The position numbers and the translations under genes were made by a program. DNA of 64,000 nt from Dehalococcoidia bacterium (GTDB lineage Bacteria; Chloroflexota; Dehalococcoidia; Bin125), in the NCBI GenBank assembly GCA_022828105.1, contig JAJEJC010000009.1:1-64000 (forward strand), given 5' to 3'. The notes under the pieces are model-generated. The model was given only the letters and a program-made list of their open reading frames with translations, was not told the origin of the DNA and did not search any database. Below, piece after piece: positions 8,657 to 16,754 of the stretch (positions within the stretch are counted from its first letter, which is position 1; the number at the start of each line of letters is the position of its first letter).

Positions 8657-9406
8657 ATGTCGCCGATCTGCGGACGGCCAACGCACGTAACAGCCCCAAA
8701 TGGCATTTCGCGCCTAGCGGTTCTGTCGCTGTCTGTGTTGCTGTGCTGGGCCGGGCTCTGCGGCTTGCTCGCGCCGAGCGGCCTGAGCGCCCAGGAGCCG
8801 GTGCGCGAGTATCACTTCGAGGGTCGGGCGGAGGTTGACGGCGCGCCCGCGCCGCAGGGCACGCTGGTTCAGATCCAAGTCGCTGACGCGGTGATTGCGA
8901 GCGGCCGGGTCAGCGATAAGCAGGGCGGCTGGACGCTTCGTGTCAACGCCGCCTTGCTTGAGCAAGGCGTATGCGACGCGATCTTCTATGTCGGTGGCGA
9001 GCGCGCCCAGCGCCAATGGAACCGCTGCACGGTCAACATCGTCCTGGAGGTTGAACATCTGGATCCGCCGGATGAACCGACCGGCGACCCGCCAACTGAT
9101 CCGCCGGATGAACCGACTGGCGACCCGCCGTCTGATCCGCCGGATGAACCGACCGGCGATCCGCCGACTGATCCGCCGGATGAACCGACCGGCGACCCGA
9201 CAACCGATCCGCCGCACGTACCGACCTACGATCCACCCGACGAATCGACCAGCGTCTCACCGATCCGTCCGGGCTCACCGCCCAAAACCGGAACGGGAGG
9301 CCTGGGCTCGGAGCAGGGCAACGTAGTGCCTTGGTACCTGGTCTTCGGCGCGTTCTTGGGAGTCTTGGCTGGTTCGACCGCGCTCGTCTTGCGACGCTGG
9401 AGGTGA
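8657..9406 (+). CDS. Secreted, C-terminally membrane-anchored surface protein with DPPDEPTGDPP repeats
   Basis: This is about 249 residues from the ATG at 8657. That start puts a clear signal peptide (LAVLSLSVLLCWAGLCGLLA, ending near GLSAQEP) close to the N-terminus. A ~90-residue beta-type domain (EYHFEGRAEVDGAPAPQGTL onward) resembles the carboxypeptidase-regulatory/Ig-like modules of exported proteins. Then come four near-identical 12-residue DPPDEPTGDPPT units plus a degenerate fifth, a PPKTGTGG motif, a hydrophobic segment (VVPWYLVFGAFLGVLAGSTA) and a basic tail ending RRWR. That tail has the form of a sortase signal, though PPKTG is not canonical LPXTG. It is probably displayed on the cell envelope, with the repeat as a rigid acidic stalk. 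The ligand is unknown. Confidence 0.7.
   Translation: MSPICGRPTHVTAPNGISRLAVLSLSVLLCWAGLCGLLAPSGLSAQEPVREYHFEGRAEVDGAPAPQGTLVQIQVADAVIASGRVSDKQGGWTLRVNAALLEQGVCDAIFYVGGERAQRQWNRCTVNIVLEVEHLDPPDEPTGDPPTDPPDEPTGDPPSDPPDEPTGDPPTDPPDEPTGDPTTDPPHVPTYDPPDESTSVSPIRPGSPPKTGTGGLGSEQGNVVPWYLVFGAFLGVLAGSTALVLRRWR
9062..9241 (+). repeat. 36-bp in-frame tandem repeat (4 units plus a degenerate fifth)
   Basis: Units start at 9062, 9098, 9134 and 9170, with a diverged copy at 9206. Each encodes DPPDEPTGDPP plus T or S. Differences are mostly third-position changes, so the array expanded recently. It lies wholly inside a coding frame and has no spacers, so it is not CRISPR. Confidence 0.9.
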
Positions 9407-10348
9407 GTTCATCGAGATGCGGAACGGCACTTGTGGCAGCACTCGTCTCTCTGGTGGGTGCGACGGCGACATTGGTAGGTGCTAGGATTGCGGCTCGTGC
9501 TGCTGGCTCGCTTAACACCGCAGCGGTCGAGAAATTCGTCGAGCACGGGATGGGACGCCCGTTCAGGTGTTGACGCTCATTACCAGTCCGGCGCTTGCCC
9601 TTAGCTGCGATCGCGAACCGGCATCCTCGCAGACCAAGCAATCCGAGTGGCTTGCCTCGACGCTCGCGGCTCTCCGGCGCACTGGCGAGGGCGGGTGGTG
9701 CGGCGGCCACTCCGGCAATTGGCCTATTGCGACTCGCCGCTGAGCGCGCACTGGCGAGAACCACGCTCGCTTGCCGGTCCGAGGCTGGATTCCCTAACTG
9801 TGAGTCAGCCTCGTGAGTGGCCGTCTCAACTGCCGGGATTCAGCGTTCCCGACCACGGGATCAACCGCCCAGTTGACGTCGGTCATCGCTTCGTCACTTC
9901 CGTGCGCCGGGCATGGCAACATTTGAGTACCGTGACCCGCACATGCCGACCTCGTAGACATCCTCGCGTCCGTGCATTGTGGTGTAGCCGTTCGCCCCGC
10001 CGCATTGCGCCAAGGATAGAGGGATGTAGCGACACGTAGTGGCCCGGCGCATCCTCAAGCTCGCCGCCCGCGCCGTCTGGTCCGCCCTCCGAATCTAGCG
10101 AGCCAAGGGCCGATGGCCTCGCCGATAGGGTCGGGTCGTCAACCCCAAAGCGAAGCCCTAGTCCTTCTCGGGGAACTTCTAACCTTCACCGCAGGGCTGA
10201 TCGATACAACCCGGCTCTGCCCCGGCGTCGGAGTCCCACGTCTGAGACTCGTCGGCCATTTCGCGTAGGCACCAAGCTAGGTGTTCTCGCTGGCCAGTCT
10301 ACCCCGGCGATAAGCCAACGTATCGACGGCTGCGCTATCTTGCCAGCC
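9407..10348. other. Intergenic, no supported gene
   Basis: About 940 bp between the surface-protein gene and the methyltransferase. Frames on both strands are short or compositionally like shadows. A membrane-like stretch (ALVAALVSLVGATATLVGAR) occurs in the frame at 9331-9573 directly after the surface-protein stop, but without a convincing start or conserved motif. It may be eroded sequence at the edge of the restriction-modification insertion. Confidence 0.4.
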
Positions 10349-11230
10349 ATGACGACGATCGACGCCCCACAGCTGCCTCTCTCGACCGACCAGCCGCCAG
10401 GGATTGAGCGCATCGAGTGCGCCGACAATCTCGAATTCATGGCCGGCCTGGACAACGAGTCGGTCCAGCTGATCGTCACCTCGCTGCCCTACAACCTGGG
10501 CAAGCCCTACGAGGCGAAGTCGTCGCTCGATTCCTACCTCGAGGACCAGACCGCGGTGATCGCCGAGTGCGTGCGCCTGCTCGCGCCGACGGGCTCGCTC
10601 TGCTGGCAGGTCGGGAACTTCGTCGACAACGGCGAGATTGTGCCGCTGGACGCGGTGCTGTTCCCGATCTTCCGCTCGCACGGCCTGCAGATGCGCAACC
10701 GGATCGTCTGGCATTTCGGCCACGGGCTGCACTCAAGCAAGCGACTCTCCGGACGCTACGAGACGATCAACTGGTGGACCAAGGGGCCCGACTACACCTG
10801 GCACCTGGACCCTATTCGGGTGCCCTCCAAGTATCCGAACAAGCGTCACTTCCGCGGCCCGAAGGCGGGCCAGCTCTCGGGCAATCCGCTGGGCAAGAAT
10901 CCGAGCGACGTCTGGGAGATCCCCAACGTCAAGAACAACCACATCGAGAAGACGATTCACCCCTGCCAGTTCCCGGTCGAGCTGGTCGAGCGGCTGGTGC
11001 TCTCGATGACCGACCCGGACGACCTGGTGTTTGACCCCTACGCCGGCGTCGGATCGACTCTGATCGCCGCCCGCAAGCACGGCCGCGGCGCGCTGGGCTG
11101 CGACATCGACGCCGACTACGTCGCGATCGCGCTCGAGCGCCTGGCGCAGCTGGCTGCGGGCGAGCTGCGCACGCGGCCGATGGGCAAACCGATCTACGAC
11201 CCGTCGAAGCCCAACGGCGGCCACGGGTGA
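10349..11230 (+). CDS. Type II DNA methyltransferase (N4-cytosine/N6-adenine class), partner of BglII-like nuclease
   Basis: This 293-residue SAM-dependent methyltransferase has catalytic motif IV early, as TSLPYNLGKPY (about 44-54), and SAM-binding motif I late, as FDPYAGVGST (about 227-236), followed by GCDIDADYVAIALERL. That order places it in the beta class. The middle holds the target-recognition region (YPNKRHFRGPKAGQLSGNPL). The SLPY tetrapeptide is closest to the SPPY of N4-cytosine enzymes, though with Leu for Pro. It overlaps the downstream nuclease by four bases (GTGA), so it should protect the host against that enzyme. The start at 10349 (MTTIDAP) is preferred over the in-frame TTG at 10340. 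Confidence 0.88.
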   Translation: MTTIDAPQLPLSTDQPPGIERIECADNLEFMAGLDNESVQLIVTSLPYNLGKPYEAKSSLDSYLEDQTAVIAECVRLLAPTGSLCWQVGNFVDNGEIVPLDAVLFPIFRSHGLQMRNRIVWHFGHGLHSSKRLSGRYETINWWTKGPDYTWHLDPIRVPSKYPNKRHFRGPKAGQLSGNPLGKNPSDVWEIPNVKNNHIEKTIHPCQFPVELVERLVLSMTDPDDLVFDPYAGVGSTLIAARKHGRGALGCDIDADYVAIALERLAQLAAGELRTRPMGKPIYDPSKPNGGHG

Positions 11231-11838
11231 GAATCGTCGAGTCCTACTCTCACCTCAACGGCGAGGAATACTTGCTCGTCCACCGGCCCACGCTGCGCGA
11301 CGAGGTGATCGAGGTGATCGCCTCGATCGACGCGGACGAACACCGGACCAAGGTGTCCAGGGAGAAGGGTCGCGAGGGCCAGCTGCTGCTGGCGCCGGCG
11401 GAACTCAACCTCTCGTTCAAGGCAGGGCTGCAGGAGCGCGGCTGGTCGGAGCGGCGCAACCGATTCTGGGTGACCGGCGACGAGCGCGTCCTGCGCGGCG
11501 TGCAGGGCCTGTCTCCGGATGAGCAGCGAGCTCGGATCACGGCCGCCGGCCACGAGCCGATCCTGTCCTACAACCAGACCGACTTCGTCAAGGATCGCGT
11601 CGCGGTCGAGGTCCAGTTCGGCAAGTACGCCTTCGTCGCCCACGACCTGTTCGTCAAGCACCTCAGCTTCTTCGTCTCCGACGTGATCGACGTCGGCATC
11701 GAGATCCTGCCGATGAAGGAGATGGAGCGCCAGATGTCGTCCGGCGTCGCCTACTACGAGCGCGACCTGCTGAATGTGATTCGCCAGGGTCGAGGCGTGC
11801 CCTCGGTCCCGCTGTGGATGATCGGTGTCGCGCCCTGA
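11227..11838 (+). CDS. Type II restriction endonuclease, BglII/BstYI family
   Basis: This is a 203-residue protein beginning at a GTG inside the methyltransferase stop. The stretch TDFVKDRVAVEVQFGKYAF holds Asp119, Glu128 and Gln130: a D-(9)-E-x-Q arrangement. In BglII the active site is Asp84, Glu93, Gln95, with the same spacing and the same unusual Gln in place of the usual Lys. Overall length and the downstream FVKHLSFFVSDVIDVGIEIL, EMERQMSSGVAYYERDLLNV blocks also fit that family. The expected target is therefore AGATCT or RGATCY; the exact one cannot be read from sequence. Together with the overlapping methyltransferase it forms a complete, intact-looking type II system. Confidence 0.85.
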   Translation: MRIVESYSHLNGEEYLLVHRPTLRDEVIEVIASIDADEHRTKVSREKGREGQLLLAPAELNLSFKAGLQERGWSERRNRFWVTGDERVLRGVQGLSPDEQRARITAAGHEPILSYNQTDFVKDRVAVEVQFGKYAFVAHDLFVKHLSFFVSDVIDVGIEILPMKEMERQMSSGVAYYERDLLNVIRQGRGVPSVPLWMIGVAP

Positions 11839-11886
11839 TCCGCTCGCGCTAAAGCGATTTATCGAGGCCTCGAATACGCTGGCGGC

Positions 11887-12393
11887 ATGAGCCGCTACCC
11901 CAATCGCATGGCCGGCGTGGCCGACGTCGCGCCCGCGGACCTGATCCCCCACCCCGACAATTGGCGCCTGCACTCCGAGCTGCAGAAGGACTCGGTCGAC
12001 CAGGCGCTGGCCAACATCGGCCAGCTGCAGCGGATCGTCGTGAACGAGCCGACCGGCCGGGTGATCGACGGGCACCTGCGCCTGGCGCTGGCGATCGAGC
12101 ACGGCGAGGCCTCGGTCCCGGTCCAGCACGTCGAGCTCGACGAGGCCGAGGAGGCGGCCGCGCTGGCCACCTTCGATCCGCTCGGCGACATGGCCCACGA
12201 GGACGCCCGCAAGCTCCGGCTCAACATCGAACGCGCAAACCTCGACTGGCTGCCGAAGGCCGGCGTCGGCCAGCTGTTCGAGCGCCTAGCGCCGCCGCGG
12301 CCGCTGCCCCGCGCCGTCACCGGCGAAGAGGGTCTGCCCGAATTCGCCCGATTTGCGATCGAGGGGGAACTAGGGGGAAGTCCAGCCCCCTGA
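11887..12393 (+). CDS. ParB/Srx-fold (ParB N-terminal-like) protein
   Basis: This 168-residue protein has the ParB N-terminal fold: PADLIPHPDNWRLHSELQKD, then VDQALANIGQLQRIVVNEPT and DGHLRLALAIEHG (about 60-72), the GxR-like nucleotide-binding block. It lacks the helix-turn-helix DNA-binding half of chromosomal ParB. Such short ParB-like proteins are common in prophages beside methyltransferases, where they serve as nucleases or regulators. It follows the restriction pair by 48 bp and precedes a terminase-like gene by 15 bp, suggesting a single phage-derived transcription unit. A decayed paralogue of its C-terminal half lies at 18.7-18.95 kb on the other strand. Confidence 0.8.
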   Translation: MSRYPNRMAGVADVAPADLIPHPDNWRLHSELQKDSVDQALANIGQLQRIVVNEPTGRVIDGHLRLALAIEHGEASVPVQHVELDEAEEAAALATFDPLGDMAHEDARKLRLNIERANLDWLPKAGVGQLFERLAPPRPLPRAVTGEEGLPEFARFAIEGELGGSPAP

Positions 12394-12408
12394 TTCTCGG
12401 AGGGCGAT

Positions 12409-12660
12409 ATGCCGGTCAGCCCGAAGCGGCAGCCCTGGTGGAGCATCGTGGAGCAGCGGATCGAGACCGGGATGTCGCTGGTCGAGGCTTACGACGATGA
12501 GCGGGCGCGGGATGGGCGGCGCGTCGACCGGCAACCGAAGACGCTCTACAACCTGCTACAGGTGTCGCCCGAGTTCCAGGCGGTCGTCGACGGCGCCCGG
12601 GCGCGCTACCACCGCTCGCTGGTCAACGCGATTGAGCGTGTCGGTGCGAACGAGCTAGAG
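12409..12660 (+). pseudogene. Truncated small-terminase-like / helix-turn-helix gene
   Basis: The first ~80 residues (MPVSPKRQPWWSIVEQRIET, then RRVDRQPKTLYNLLQVSPEF) look like the N-terminal DNA-binding part of a phage small-terminase or related helix-turn-helix protein, with an excellent GGAGGG ribosome-binding site. After about residue 83 (AIERVGANELE) the frame stays open to 13005, but its character changes to low-complexity shadow sequence. The opposite strand of 12655-13077 reads more like protein (ERLGLFGDPNLCNSNPERLA), in a family I cannot name. I infer a recombination junction near 12655 that removed the rest of the gene. Confidence 0.45.
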
Positions 12661-12951
12661 CCGATAATGGCTGCTTTCGATCACGACCTGGTAGCTGGCG
12701 CTGGCCAGCCGCTCGGGGTTGCTGTTGCAGAGGTTCGGGTCGCCGAACAGGCCGAGCCGTTCTTTGACCGAGCACTTGGAGGTGATCACGAAGCTGGCCG
12801 TTCTGTGGCGGGCGATGACATCCGCAGCGGCGACTCCCGCCGCCGCCCGACCGGTTTCAGGGCAGGAGGAAACGCGACGTTGCACGACTTCGATGTTGGA
12901 GGCCATCCGCGGGTGCAGCGGGCGCGTGCGACTCGCTGGCCTAGCCCTGTA

Positions 12952-13264
12952 TGCCCCTTCTCTAACGCGTACATCAACGTCGTCGGTCCCGTCACCGACA
13001 CCTAGCGGGACGTTCTGGCCAAAATCTACGACATGCACGGCCACGCGCGAGGGCAGCCCGCAGTCGGCCCAGGCCACCCAGGAGTTCGCAGGAACCTCCG
13101 GCGTCTTCGGCCCGCCCGACTACTGCGTGTAACGCCTCGGCGAGCTGATCGAGCTGGGAGTCGAACGCTTCCTAATCGCAGGGACCACGCTCGATCCGAG
13201 CCATCCCTACGCCCAGTGCAGCGAGACTCTCGCCAACGACGTCGTCCCGGAACAGAACCGTTAG
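12952..13264 (+). pseudogene. Luciferase-like (LLM class) flavin oxidoreductase remnant
   Basis: Fragments of the C-terminal third of an F420/FMN-dependent luciferase-like oxidoreductase are readable. NAYINVVGPVTD is cut by a TAG at 13003-13005, then RDVLAKIYDMHGHARG follows. After a frameshift near 13050 the frame reads SPQSAQATQEFAG, then FGPPDYCV, a TAA at about 13131, and RLGELIELGVERFLIAG. The last block matches the conserved GxP(E/D)xCxERLxELxxLGVxRF region. At least three lesions make it non-functional. It ends convergently, overlapping the stop of the dehydrogenase at 13261. Confidence 0.65.
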
Positions 13265-14226
13265 TGCACGATCACCAGCTTGCCCTTGACCTCGCCGGTG
13301 TCGAAGTAGCGCAGCGCGTCCGGCACGTCCTCGAGTGAGTAAGTGCGATCGATGGCCGGCGTGATGTCACCGGCAGCTACCCGGTCCGTGATGCACATGA
13401 GGTCGTCGCGATTGAACGTGTGAGTCCGGATTCTGTAGGTTCGCGTATCGATGCGGGCCGCGATCGGAGCGACCAGACCGAAATAGGTGATTCGCATTAC
13501 CGGACCGCCGGTCATGACGTACACGCCATCCGGCGCGAGGGCGCGGCGGACATCAAGGAATCCGCGATGCGAAGACACATCGAAGATCAGGTCGTAGCGG
13601 TCACCGGTTCGGGTGTAATCCTCGCGCTGGTAGTCGATTACGATGTCAGCGCCGAGCGACCGAAGCATCTCCAGCTTGCCGCCGCGGTCGACGCAGGTGA
13701 CGTGCGCGCCCAGATGCTTCGCGATCTGCAGCGCCAGCGTCCCCGCAGCGCCGCCCCCGCCATTGATCAGCACGCGGTCGCCAGGGCGATTCGGCCATCG
13801 CTCGCGCAGGCAGTGCAGCGCCAGCAGACCGCTCTGCGGCAATGTTGCAGCGTGCTCGAAGCTGACATCGGCTGGCTTATGCGCCATCGAATCGGCTCGA
13901 CCAACGGTGTACTCGGCGAAGCCGCCCCAACCACTCATACTGAGGTCTCCGAGGACTTCGTCTCCTGACTTGAACTCGGTCACACCGGGTCCGACGGCTT
14001 CAACCACTCCCGCGATCTCGGATCCGAGCACGCGATGCCGGGGCCGGAACGTGCCGAACATGAGACGCTCGAAGAACATGCCGTGCATCAGATGCCAGTC
14101 CCACGAGTTGACCGAACCGGCGACGACGCGAATCAGGATCTCGTCCGGGCCCGGAGTCGGCTGGTCGATTGCCTCGAGACGCAGTCGGTCGGCCGAGCCG
14201 TAGCGGTCGTAGACGATCGCTTTCAT
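13261..14226 (-). CDS. NAD(P)-dependent zinc-less alcohol dehydrogenase / quinone oxidoreductase (MDR family)
   Basis: The protein has 321 residues from the ATG at 14226 (MKAIVYDRYGSADRLRLE). It has the GroES-like N-terminal domain (PDEILIRVVAGSVNSWDWHL), the VEAVGPGVTEFKSGDEVLG strand block and a Rossmann motif GGGGAAGTLALQIAKHLGA (about 154-172). The usual catalytic-zinc Cys/His ligands are absent, which places it with the quinone-oxidoreductase/enoyl-reductase branch (NADP-dependent). The substrate cannot be deduced. The frame extends upstream to 14307, but the 27 extra residues are not family-like. It appears intact, in contrast to the debris around it. Confidence 0.85.
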   Translation of the reverse strand: MKAIVYDRYGSADRLRLEAIDQPTPGPDEILIRVVAGSVNSWDWHLMHGMFFERLMFGTFRPRHRVLGSEIAGVVEAVGPGVTEFKSGDEVLGDLSMSGWGGFAEYTVGRADSMAHKPADVSFEHAATLPQSGLLALHCLRERWPNRPGDRVLINGGGGAAGTLALQIAKHLGAHVTCVDRGGKLEMLRSLGADIVIDYQREDYTRTGDRYDLIFDVSSHRGFLDVRRALAPDGVYVMTGGPVMRITYFGLVAPIAARIDTRTYRIRTHTFNRDDLMCITDRVAAGDITPAIDRTYSLEDVPDALRYFDTGEVKGKLVIVH

Positions 14227-14700
14227 GAGCCGCTGCCCAGCGCCGCTTGGTCGAAAAACCGGAGGCGTAAGACGGTCATTGCTGCAGGCTGCTCCGGCTG
14301 GACCCAATGGCCCGCGCCGCCGAATAGGTGATGCTCAACAGCCTGGTGAGAGCCGCCTTCATCCGATCAAGCCCACTAGACCTCCTAGAGTCAAGAACGT
14401 TTGAATTGGCAGTCGCGCTGGAGTTCTGAATTGGAGTCCAGCCAGATGGACACCGACCGCCTACTCGGGCCTGGTTGCTCAGTTTCGTCATGATGTGAGT
14501 GTAAGCGAGATAGATTCATGTCTAGGTAGACGATGTCGGGCTCAGGGCTTGTTGACATTCACGTGCAAGCGTGGGAGAACCACGCCCGCAATTCACCCAC
14601 GAGACTCCATCGAGAGCGATGACCGATAGCGGTGAACAACTGCGGGCAGCTGGTTAACGAGCCTGGTCATGGGGGAATTATGGGGGAAAGTAACCACGCC
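14227..14700. other. Intergenic with one copy of a dispersed repeat
   Basis: No protein gene is supported here. The stretch holds the upstream region of the dehydrogenase and repeat copy A at 14544-14647. The sequence ATGGGGGAA occurs twice close together near 14669-14690, without obvious meaning. Confidence 0.4.
14544..14647 (+). repeat. Dispersed ~105-bp repeat, copy A
   Basis: It starts AGGGCTTGTTGACATTCACG and ends with AGCGATGACCGATAGC...TGCGGGC. Copy B at 19935-20039 has both ends in the same order and orientation (about 80% identity in the two end blocks by eye) and nearly the same length, with a diverged middle. A third partial start occurs at 20089. It lies in non-coding DNA. It could be a miniature inverted-repeat-type element or a structured RNA. 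Confidence 0.55.
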
Positions 14701-14949
14701 TCAGTCTTGCGGGAATCCTAACGAGATTGAGAGGGAGGACTGCAAGCGAGACCGAGCCCGGTCCAGCAAGACCCGCTCCATGCCGAACCTGAATCCGTCC
14801 ATGTACTGCTCGCTGGCCCCTGTCTTCTCCTGCACCCCCTCGATCAACTCGCTGATCATCTCTTGGGAAATCGGGTTGCCGTCGGAGTTCTGAATCCTCG
14901 GCGCAACCATGTTCAGCAACATCTCCACTGCCGTGAACTGCCCTCGCAA
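14701..14949 (-). CDS. Small helical protein, possibly the continuation of the upstream membrane gene
   Basis: This is an 82-residue frame from a TTG at 14949, ending SISLGFPQD and TGA. It is amphipathic and charged (MISELIEGVQEKTGASEQYM), with no membrane segment and no family I know. The same reading frame is open upstream, without a start codon, to the TAG that ends the small membrane gene at 14995. The intervening sequence ERARIDEETRKQLDELRG is coiled-coil-like. The two could therefore be one gene split by an amber codon, or this one could use a weak start. Confidence 0.45.
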   Translation of the reverse strand: MRGQFTAVEMLLNMVAPRIQNSDGNPISQEMISELIEGVQEKTGASEQYMDGFRFGMERVLLDRARSRLQSSLSISLGFPQD

Positions 14950-14994
14950 CTCGTCCAGCTGCTTCCTGGTTTCCTCGTCGATCCTCGCTCGCTC

Positions 14995-15198
14995 CTAGCC
15001 CGCGCCACTGAGAATCACGCCGAGCAGGGCCAGGAATAGGGCCACCAGGAGCCCGAAGCCCCAGAGCATCACGATCCGCAGGTCGCTGATCCGCTGGTCA
15101 ACGTGGTCGATCCGCTGGTTCAGCTGATCTCGAACCAGTTGTAGCTCGGAAATCATCGAAGGTCGTGACTCGTCCAGCGTCGTCACGTTCCGCCCCAT
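14995..15198 (-). CDS. Small coiled-coil, single-pass membrane protein
   Basis: This 67-residue protein has a hydrophilic coiled coil (LQLVRDQLNQRIDHVDQRIS) followed by a C-terminal membrane helix (VMLWGFGLLVALFLALLGVI). This N-in, tail-anchored plan is common among small bacterial proteins found in mobile islands. It ends with TAG at 14995-14997, and the frame continues into the next small gene. The start at 15198 is ATG; a second Met at residue 15 (MISELQ) is an alternative. Function is unknown. Confidence 0.55.
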   Translation of the reverse strand: MGRNVTTLDESRPSMISELQLVRDQLNQRIDHVDQRISDLRIVMLWGFGLLVALFLALLGVILSGAG

Positions 15199-15461
15199 TC
15201 CTATCTGCTTGACAACACATAAGAGATATGCCTAGGGTTCAAACCGCCACACAAGTCGAGCACCGAGAACCGGGTGCGTCAATCAAGAAGTGAGGACTCT
15301 CCCCATGTCACCTTCTTGGCGCACCCAACGGTCTGGACTTGTGTGGCGAGCAGTTCTCACCGCGCCAGAAGGTGGCCTCGAAATGCCTCCGAGTTCGCAG
15401 GTGCCCAGACTCATGACCCGCTCCAGCTCTCTCGACGCGGCCAGCCTGAAAGACGCCCGCC

Positions 15462-16082
15462 GTGTCCGCAGCCCAAGGGATCTTTGCCCTCGTCGCCATC
15501 ATTAGCGGAGTCGCCGCTGGCTTCTTTACGCTGGAACGAGCTCGCGGGCAGGAAGCCGGTCCGCCGATCGAACTGAGGACAATTGCTCAGGCCCACGACG
15601 ATAGTCAGGTCGAGTTCGGCGTCCTGCATGGCGAAGAGCGGCTACTGCCGGAGCTGCGCTACCTGACCCCGGCACTGATGGCACAGCACGTCGGAACCTG
15701 GCCGCGCAGCTCGGAGATTGACGTGCTCGGACGGCCGCAGGTCGACTTGGGCGCCTCCGACGAGGCGGATGGCACAGTCGAAACGTACACCTGCTGCATC
15801 GAGTCTGCGACCACACCCTTGGACCGGACTTGCGTCTCCTACAGCACGGACTGCACTGACACCGCGTGGGAAACACCCGGCTTCGGCTTGGCTGAGGAGC
15901 GAGTCTACGTTGCCGCCATGACCCACACGGAGGGCCGAATCGAGTTCAGCCTGGTTCACAACGGTCAGCGGCTCACCCCGGAGGCCCGGTGCCTCACCCC
16001 CGAGCTGATCGAGACGCGCGCCGGCGACTGGCTAACGAGCACGCTAATCTCGACCCGACCCAACTCACACCGGCCCGCTTAG
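15462..16082 (+). CDS. Exported protein with two internal repeats
   Basis: This 206-residue frame starts at GTG. A hydrophobic N-terminus (IFALVAIISGVAAGFFTLE) acts as signal peptide or anchor. Two ~45-residue repeats are visible: IAQAHDDSQVEFGVLHGEER with LRYLTPALMAQHVGTW, and VAAMTHTEGRIEFSLVHNGQ with ARCLTPELIETRAGDW. This RIEF-type repeat recurs in exported proteins of related bacteria but has no assigned function that I know. Four cysteines between the repeats (TCCIE, RTCVSYSTDC) suggest disulfides. The stop TAG overlaps the next start (TAGTG), so the two are probably co-translated. Confidence 0.6.
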   Translation: MSAAQGIFALVAIISGVAAGFFTLERARGQEAGPPIELRTIAQAHDDSQVEFGVLHGEERLLPELRYLTPALMAQHVGTWPRSSEIDVLGRPQVDLGASDEADGTVETYTCCIESATTPLDRTCVSYSTDCTDTAWETPGFGLAEERVYVAAMTHTEGRIEFSLVHNGQRLTPEARCLTPELIETRAGDWLTSTLISTRPNSHRPA

Positions 16083-16441
16083 TGCGCGGCGCCAGCTCCG
16101 CCTGGAAGGATCTGACCGGTGGCGACATCGCCGCGGGTTGCATCCTGATTGAGATCGGCCTGGTCGAGCGACCAGAGGGCGGCCAACAGGCCTCGTCGTT
16201 ACATCTCGAGTTGACTGAGCAGGTCGCCGCCAGCGATCCCAACCCAATCACGCTCGAGTCTGCCTGGCTCTACGCCGACGAACCGCATTCAGCCGACTCG
16301 CCCGTCCTGCAGGACCGCTATGTGTTCCTCGCTCTCGATCATCGCTTCGTGCTGCCACCACGGATCTGGTATGCGGAATCTGATTGCATCGATGAGCCTG
16401 AAGAGATTGAATCACCTGCCCAGAGTCAGGAGCAACAATGA
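16082..16441 (+). CDS. Hypothetical protein translationally coupled to the exported repeat protein
   Basis: This is a 119-residue frame from a GTG that shares its G with the upstream TAG. It is protein-like (CILIEIGLVERPEGGQQASS, YVFLALDHRFVLPPRIWYAE) with an acidic C-terminus (ESPAQSQEQQ). There is no signal peptide. In-frame sequence upstream of the GTG (from 15989) runs inside the previous gene in another frame and is unlikely to be translated. Function is unknown. A convergent minus-strand frame overlaps its last ~190 bp. Confidence 0.5.
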   Translation: MRGASSAWKDLTGGDIAAGCILIEIGLVERPEGGQQASSLHLELTEQVAASDPNPITLESAWLYADEPHSADSPVLQDRYVFLALDHRFVLPPRIWYAESDCIDEPEEIESPAQSQEQQ

Positions 16442-16736
16442 GCGAAGGAGAAACTAGCGAGCCCGTGATCGAGGATCCAGCTCTTGCTCTATTTCTGGCA
16501 TCTCTCGCTGAAGGCTCTTGCGCGAACCTATCAAGCCACTCTTCCAGATTTGGATGCTTCAGCAACCGTGCTTGGCGTTCAAGCTCAGCTTGCTCGGAAT
16601 CTGGGTCGAGAGGCGGGATCAACGATTCGGGCAGAGGATCGCCTATAACCTCTGAAGCTGAACTATCACCTGCGCCAGCAGATAGTCCGATCTCGGGACC
16701 GTCTTGGTCTGCCACCGTTATCGCTGGACTGACCAA
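16248..16736 (-). CDS. Hypothetical acidic protein, convergently overlapping its neighbour
   Basis: This is a 162-residue frame from a TTG at 16736. The first ~110 residues look like genuine protein (SEQAELERQARLLKHPNLEE, WLDRFAQEPSARDARNRARA). The last ~50 residues, antisense to the plus-strand gene, turn Arg/Ala-rich and look like shadow, so the true end may have been lost. It is in the same frame as the gene that ends at 16755 (TAG), with 18 bases between, so it could be a split second half of that gene. No family is recognised. Confidence 0.4.
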   Translation of the reverse strand: MVSPAITVADQDGPEIGLSAGAGDSSASEVIGDPLPESLIPPLDPDSEQAELERQARLLKHPNLEEWLDRFAQEPSARDARNRARAGSSITGSLVSPSLIVAPDSGQVIQSLQAHRCNQIPHTRSVVAARSDDRERGTHSGPAGRASRLNAVRRRRARQTRA

Positions 16737-16754
16737 GATAGCAGAATTCAGGGC

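Noticed and set aside
9062-9241. Regular 36-bp repeats suggesting a CRISPR array
   Set aside because: Units are contiguous with no spacers and encode an in-frame peptide repeat.
12655-13077. Minus-strand 140-residue frame as an intact gene
   Set aside because: Parts look like protein, but it spans the luciferase-like remnant in antisense and no family could be named.
15225-15290. Possible tRNA T-loop (GGGTTCAAACC)
   Set aside because: The flanking bases do not form a T-stem or acceptor stem, and no anticodon arm could be built upstream.
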